From Ferrimonas sp048263965 (lineage in GTDB: Bacteria > Pseudomonadota > Gammaproteobacteria > Enterobacterales > Shewanellaceae): a DNA stretch of 64,000 bases. The notes beneath the pieces were generated by a model. The model was not told where the DNA came from, searched no databases, and worked only from the letters and a program-made list of their open reading frames with translations. The stretch's first letter is position 1. Each line of letters opens with the position of its first letter. Below are positions 60,793 through 64,000 of this stretch, piece after piece. The translations under genes and the position numbers were made by a program. The DNA lies in contig NZ_JBLXDO010000016.1 in assembly GCF_048263965.1 (NCBI RefSeq), positions 1 through 64,000 of the forward strand. The letters run 5' to 3'.

Positions 60793-61094
60793 GATTGCGC
60801 TCCATTATTGCTGTTTTAGATGGCAACCGAGGCGTATCGACCAGAGAGGCCGGAGTGACAAGCTCCGCTCAGTGTCGTTCGATTCCGGTGCAGAACCCTG
60901 GACCAACAACCGAACGCCTGACATGGCAACCGCCACCCCAGTCCAAACTCCTACCATCAGAGGCCTGCACGCCCTATGGCTGCCATCTAAGGATAGATAA
61001 CCTGCCCGATTTCGCCTGTGAATCACTCACTTCTCTTGTCATTCACCTGAGCTTGGCGATAGGCTTGCAACAAACCTCAGCAACAGGGCCCGTC
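60793..61094. promoter_or_regulatory. Divergent nrfA-narQ intergenic region
   Basis: About 300 bases expected to hold the promoters of nrfA and narQ. I found no good FNR box, no CRP site with correct spacing (TGTGAATCACTCAC at 61018 is close but misses the second half), and no paired NarP heptamers. The frame preceding narQ is open here but has no family sequence. Confidence 0.5.
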
Positions 61095-62795
61095 ATGCAC
61101 CGCAACAAAAGCCTATCCACCACAGTGTTGTCACTGATTGTCAGTGTGATTTTCATCTTTGGCGGTGTGGCGGTCTTCTCGGTGATCACCCTGATGTACA
61201 GCGTGGATGATGCCAAGGCGATCAACGCCTCCGGCTCCCTGCGGATGCGCTCCTATCAGTTGATCTTCCTGGCCAACGCCGGCAGCACTGTGGTGGATCG
61301 TAAGATTGCCGAGTTTGAGGAGATCCTCTACTCCGATGAGCTGAGCAAGGCACGCAGCTGGTACAACCCGGGCTCCACCCATCAGCAGTACGATCAGGTG
61401 ATCGCCAGCTGGCACCAGATGAAACTCTATGCCCTCAACGGCAACTCTCGCGCCTATGTGAATGAGGTGCGCCAGTTTGTGGATGAGATCGACATGCTGG
61501 TGGACATGCTGGAAAGTCAGGCGGAGAAGAAGACCATGCTGCTGCTGGCCACCCAGTTGCTGGGACTGCTGACGGTGATGGCCATGGGCTTCCTGCTGAT
61601 GCGGGCCGTGGGCGGGCGGGTGCTGCGCCCCCTGCATCAGTTGGAGGAGGCAGCCCTCTCCATCAGCCGGCGCAAGTTCGACCTGGACCTGCCTGACAGT
61701 GAATACCACGAGTTGCAGACCCTGAGTGACACCTTCAAGGAGACCGCCGTCGAGCTGGAAACCCTCTACAATAACCTGGAGCAACAGGTGGAGGAGAAGA
61801 CCCGGGAGCTGGAACAGGCCAACGCCGGTCTGCTGCTCCTCTATCAGACCTCCCTATGGTTCCACCGGGATCGCCTGGGCTCAGACACCATGCAGCAGGC
61901 CCTGGAGCGTCTGCAGAGACACACAGGCGCCAATGGAGTCACCCTCACCATCGACGGTCGCAAAGACCTGACCATGACACTGGGGGATCCCAACCGCAAC
62001 ACCCCCATCTCCACCGCCGAGCCCCTGGTGTTTGAGGATGAGCGCCTGGGCACCCTGTCGCTGATTGGCCACGGCCCGTTGCCACCGCAGATGCTGCACA
62101 ACTTCGCCATCATCGTCGCCCGTGCGGTGCTGCTCAACCGCGCCAGCCAGCAGCGGGAGCGGCTGACCCTGATGGAGGAGCGGGGCACCATTGCCCGGGA
62201 GCTGCACGACTCCATGGGCCAGGTGCTTGCCTACATGAAGATCCAGACCTCGCTGCTCAAGCGGGCCATCGCCGCCAACAACCAGGAATTGAGGGACCAG
62301 GCGATGGAGGAGATCGTCTCTGGCACCAACCAGGCCTACCAACAGTTGCGGGAACTGCTCTCCACCTTCCGCCTCACCATCTCCGAGCAGGATCTCAAGG
62401 CCAGCCTGGAACAGATGCTGGAACCGCTGGAGTCCAGGTCCGAGAGCAAGCTGGTGCTCAACTATCACCTCAACACCCCATCGCTCTCCCCCCAGCAGCA
62501 TGTGCATCTGCTGCAGCTGAGCCGGGAGGCGGTACTCAATGCCATCAAACACTCCGGGGCGGACACCATCACCCTGAGTGCCCTCGCTCTGGAGGATGAC
62601 CGTATCGAACTCAGTGTGTGCGATACGGGCATAGGTATCGAAAACGTGAAAGAGAGAGAAAACCATTTCGGAATTGGTATCATGCATGAACGTGCACGCA
62701 AGCTGGGTGGGGAACTGAAGTTCATCTCCAACCCCGGTGGCGGCCTGTGCGTGAAGGTAATATTCAGACCACAAGAGGACGATAAGCATGAGTAA
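61095..62795 (+). CDS. narQ: Nitrate/nitrite sensor histidine kinase NarQ
   Basis: 566-residue membrane kinase that senses nitrate and nitrite. First helix (about 10-35), the ligand P-box KAINASGSLRMRSYQL (about 41-56), second helix (about 155-176), HAMP, coiled coil (about 225-250), a GAF-like region, and a HisKA_3 domain with phosphoacceptor His371 in ARELHDSMGQ, then the ATPase domain (DTGIGI). The ATG at 61095 begins the family-like MHRNKSLSTTVLS; the upstream frame is intergenic. Overlaps the regulator gene by eight bases. Confidence 0.93.
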   Translation: MHRNKSLSTTVLSLIVSVIFIFGGVAVFSVITLMYSVDDAKAINASGSLRMRSYQLIFLANAGSTVVDRKIAEFEEILYSDELSKARSWYNPGSTHQQYDQVIASWHQMKLYALNGNSRAYVNEVRQFVDEIDMLVDMLESQAEKKTMLLLATQLLGLLTVMAMGFLLMRAVGGRVLRPLHQLEEAALSISRRKFDLDLPDSEYHELQTLSDTFKETAVELETLYNNLEQQVEEKTRELEQANAGLLLLYQTSLWFHRDRLGSDTMQQALERLQRHTGANGVTLTIDGRKDLTMTLGDPNRNTPISTAEPLVFEDERLGTLSLIGHGPLPPQMLHNFAIIVARAVLLNRASQQRERLTLMEERGTIARELHDSMGQVLAYMKIQTSLLKRAIAANNQELRDQAMEEIVSGTNQAYQQLRELLSTFRLTISEQDLKASLEQMLEPLESRSESKLVLNYHLNTPSLSPQQHVHLLQLSREAVLNAIKHSGADTITLSALALEDDRIELSVCDTGIGIENVKERENHFGIGIMHERARKLGGELKFISNPGGGLCVKVIFRPQEDDKHE

Positions 62796-63411
62796 GCCCT
62801 GGAGCGTGATGGTCGTGGATGACCATCCCCTGCTGCGACGAGGCATCTGTCAACTGCTGACCCTGGATGATCGCTACGACCTGTTTGCCGAAGTGGGCTC
62901 GGGCGTGGATGCCCTGGCGGCGGTGGCCGAGGATGAGCCTGACCTGATCCTGCTGGATCTGAATATGAAGGGGATGTCGGGCCTGGATACCCTCAATGCG
63001 CTGCGCCAGGAGGAGGTCACCAGCCACATCGTCATCCTGACCGTGTCTGACGCCGCCGAGGATGTGCGCACCCTGATCCAGGCCGGAGCCGACGGCTACC
63101 TGCTCAAGGACAGCGAGCCTGAGCAAATTCTGAACCAGGTTGAGCAGGTGATCACCGGTAAGCAGGTGATCACCGAGCGTCTGCAATCCTACCTGCAGAG
63201 CTCAGGGGATGAGGATGACAGCTGGTGGCAGGAACTCACCCCCAGGGAACAGGAGATCGCCCGGTTGATTGCCGAGGGGATGAGCAACAAACTGTTGGCG
63301 GAGAAGCTGTTCATCAGTGAAGGCACCGTCAAGGTGCACGTAAAGAACCTGCTGAGAAAGACCGATTGCCGCTCCCGGGTTGAGCTGGCAGTAAAGGTAT
63401 TGCAGAAGTAA
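62788..63411 (+). CDS. narP: NarP/NarL-type response regulator
   Basis: 207-residue regulator: receiver domain with phosphorylation site Asp57 (LILLDLNMKGMSGL) and a LuxR/NarL helix-turn-helix (TPREQEIARLIAEGMSNKLL, SEGTVKVHVKNLLRKT). Partner of NarQ by overlap. NarP is preferred to NarL because the Shewanella-type system is NarQP. nrfA, divergently placed, is a likely target. Confidence 0.9.
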   Translation: MSKPWSVMVVDDHPLLRRGICQLLTLDDRYDLFAEVGSGVDALAAVAEDEPDLILLDLNMKGMSGLDTLNALRQEEVTSHIVILTVSDAAEDVRTLIQAGADGYLLKDSEPEQILNQVEQVITGKQVITERLQSYLQSSGDEDDSWWQELTPREQEIARLIAEGMSNKLLAEKLFISEGTVKVHVKNLLRKTDCRSRVELAVKVLQK

Positions 63412-63443
63412 TCCTGCCTTGGGGCTTACCTGACCGGCAGGCC

Positions 63444-63800
63444 CTAACGCCCCAGAAACCTATGCCAGCTCTCCAGCAGCTGGCACAGGTCCTCCAGGCC
63501 ACAGCAGGATTCACTCTCCTGATCGTAGAGCTCCACATCCGGATCCAGCTCCTGATCCTGCTCCATGCCCAGGGCATTGTGGCTCAGCATCACCTCACCC
63601 TGCTCCAGGATCAGGGTCCACTCCCCCAGGCCGAAGCGCCGCTCCGCCAGCCCGTTGGCCTGACGCAACTGACCCAGAAGCTGGTCGACCAACTCACGCC
63701 GGCCCAACTCTTCCGTCAGCAACTGGCCAAAGGCCTCGTGGCCCATGGACAGCCTTGCCTCCCGCTCTCCGGTGAGGCCGTGTTTGAACTCATATTCCAT
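63444..63800 (-). CDS. yacL: UPF0231 protein, YacL-like
   Basis: 118-residue acidic protein. The start MEYEFKHGLTGEREARLSMGHEAFG and DVELYDQESESCCGLEDLCQLL match the UPF0231/YacL family. Soluble, function unknown. Converges on narP. Confidence 0.88.
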   Translation of the reverse strand: MEYEFKHGLTGEREARLSMGHEAFGQLLTEELGRRELVDQLLGQLRQANGLAERRFGLGEWTLILEQGEVMLSHNALGMEQDQELDPDVELYDQESESCCGLEDLCQLLESWHRFLGR

Positions 63801-63942
63801 ATCAGGGTCTTATCAAAAGTATCGCGAACTAAAGTGTAACTCAGGGTACCGAGGGCCGCAGTCCAATCCCTGCGCATCCACACATGAAACCCGAGGGGCA
63901 TTCCTCTATGATAGTGAGTCATCTCTTATTGAGCACAGCAGT

Positions 63943-64000
63943 ATGTCCCTAACCGAACAAAGAATCAGCGAGCTGGAAACCAAGGTGGCGTTCCAGGAGG
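63943..64000 (+). CDS. slyX: SlyX protein, N-terminal fragment cut by window end
   Basis: The first 19 codons read MSLTEQRISELETKVAFQE, the start of SlyX, a small coiled-coil protein of unknown role that usually neighbours fkpA/slyD. The gene continues beyond the window. Confidence 0.75.
   Translation, partial: MSLTEQRISELETKVAFQE

Noticed and set aside
61016..61032. CRP-like site in the nrfA-narQ interval
   Set aside because: TGTGA is perfect but the second half does not fall at the right spacing.
1..64000. CRISPR arrays, tRNA genes, prophage, toxin-antitoxin or restriction systems
   Set aside because: No repeat-spacer pattern, tRNA-like sequence or related gene was seen anywhere in the window.

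Overview
The window is a 64 kb chromosomal segment from a GC-rich, facultatively anaerobic marine-type gammaproteobacterium of the Alteromonadales (Shewanella/Ferrimonas relatives). The basis is gene order and protein type: dusB-fis beside prmA and a Wolinella-type fumarate reductase frdCAB, cytochrome c nitrite reductase NrfA beside a NarQ/NarP pair, MaoP (DUF413), and the operon lptD-surA-pdxA-rsmA-apaG-apaH. The high GC content favours Ferrimonas, but the genus is an inference from context. The 'uninterrupted' antisense open frames that fill the window are by-products of GC-rich codon use and are not annotated.

Layout. 1-310: leftward stable-RNA (probably rRNA operon) promoter leaving the window, then udp. 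1.1-3.5 kb: small winged-helix protein, yiaW-yiaV-type membrane fusion pair, maoP. 3.5-9.6 kb: frdCAB (leftward) divergent from prmA with FNR- and CRP-type sites between them, then dusB-fis. 9.7-15.2 kb: small unknown protein, membrane-anchored glutaredoxin-like protein, S4 RNA-binding protein, RraB-family protein, DEAD-box helicase, lysO, tpm and a Cys-rich protein. 15.4-22.8 kb: large Hanks-type kinase with an unassigned C-terminal half, mgtE with a structured leader, rapA. 23-31.8 kb: PhoH-like ATPase, hybrid histidine kinase, two DUF454 membrane proteins flanking a tiny DUF3149-type protein, a zincin metalloprotease. 31.8-38.5 kb: rnb, a D-2-hydroxyacid dehydrogenase with a possible Fur-controlled RNA upstream, and the leftward operon amgK-murU-djlA-DUF2157. 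38.8-45.5 kb: lptD-surA-pdxA-rsmA-apaG-apaH. 45.6-51.5 kb: chemoreceptor, a complete IS3-family element holding a 10-base assembly gap, DUF3718 protein, folA, a MITE-like repeat, yjjP-yjjB. 51.5-56.4 kb: rplU-rpmA-obgE, ispB, mdh, argR. 56.4-64 kb: Dyp peroxidase, glnK-amtB with a sigma-54-type promoter, nrfA, narQ-narP, yacL, start of slyX.

Functional themes. Anaerobic respiration recurs (frdCAB, nrfA with narQP, FNR-type sites at about 6.98, 15.28 and 28.89 kb). Most of the rest is core housekeeping: RNA metabolism (rnb, rapA, helicase, dusB, rsmA, RraB family), envelope assembly and murein recycling (lptD, surA, amgK, murU) and nitrogen/arginine control (glnK-amtB, argR). Mobile DNA is limited to one IS3 element and one MITE-like repeat.

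No complete novel defence or mobile system is visible. The best leads for something undescribed are the structured mgtE leader, a possible Fur-regulated RNA at about 34.9-35.0 kb, the kinase fusion with an FNR site in its divergent promoter region, and the MITE that forms the folA upstream region and abuts the yjjB stop codon.
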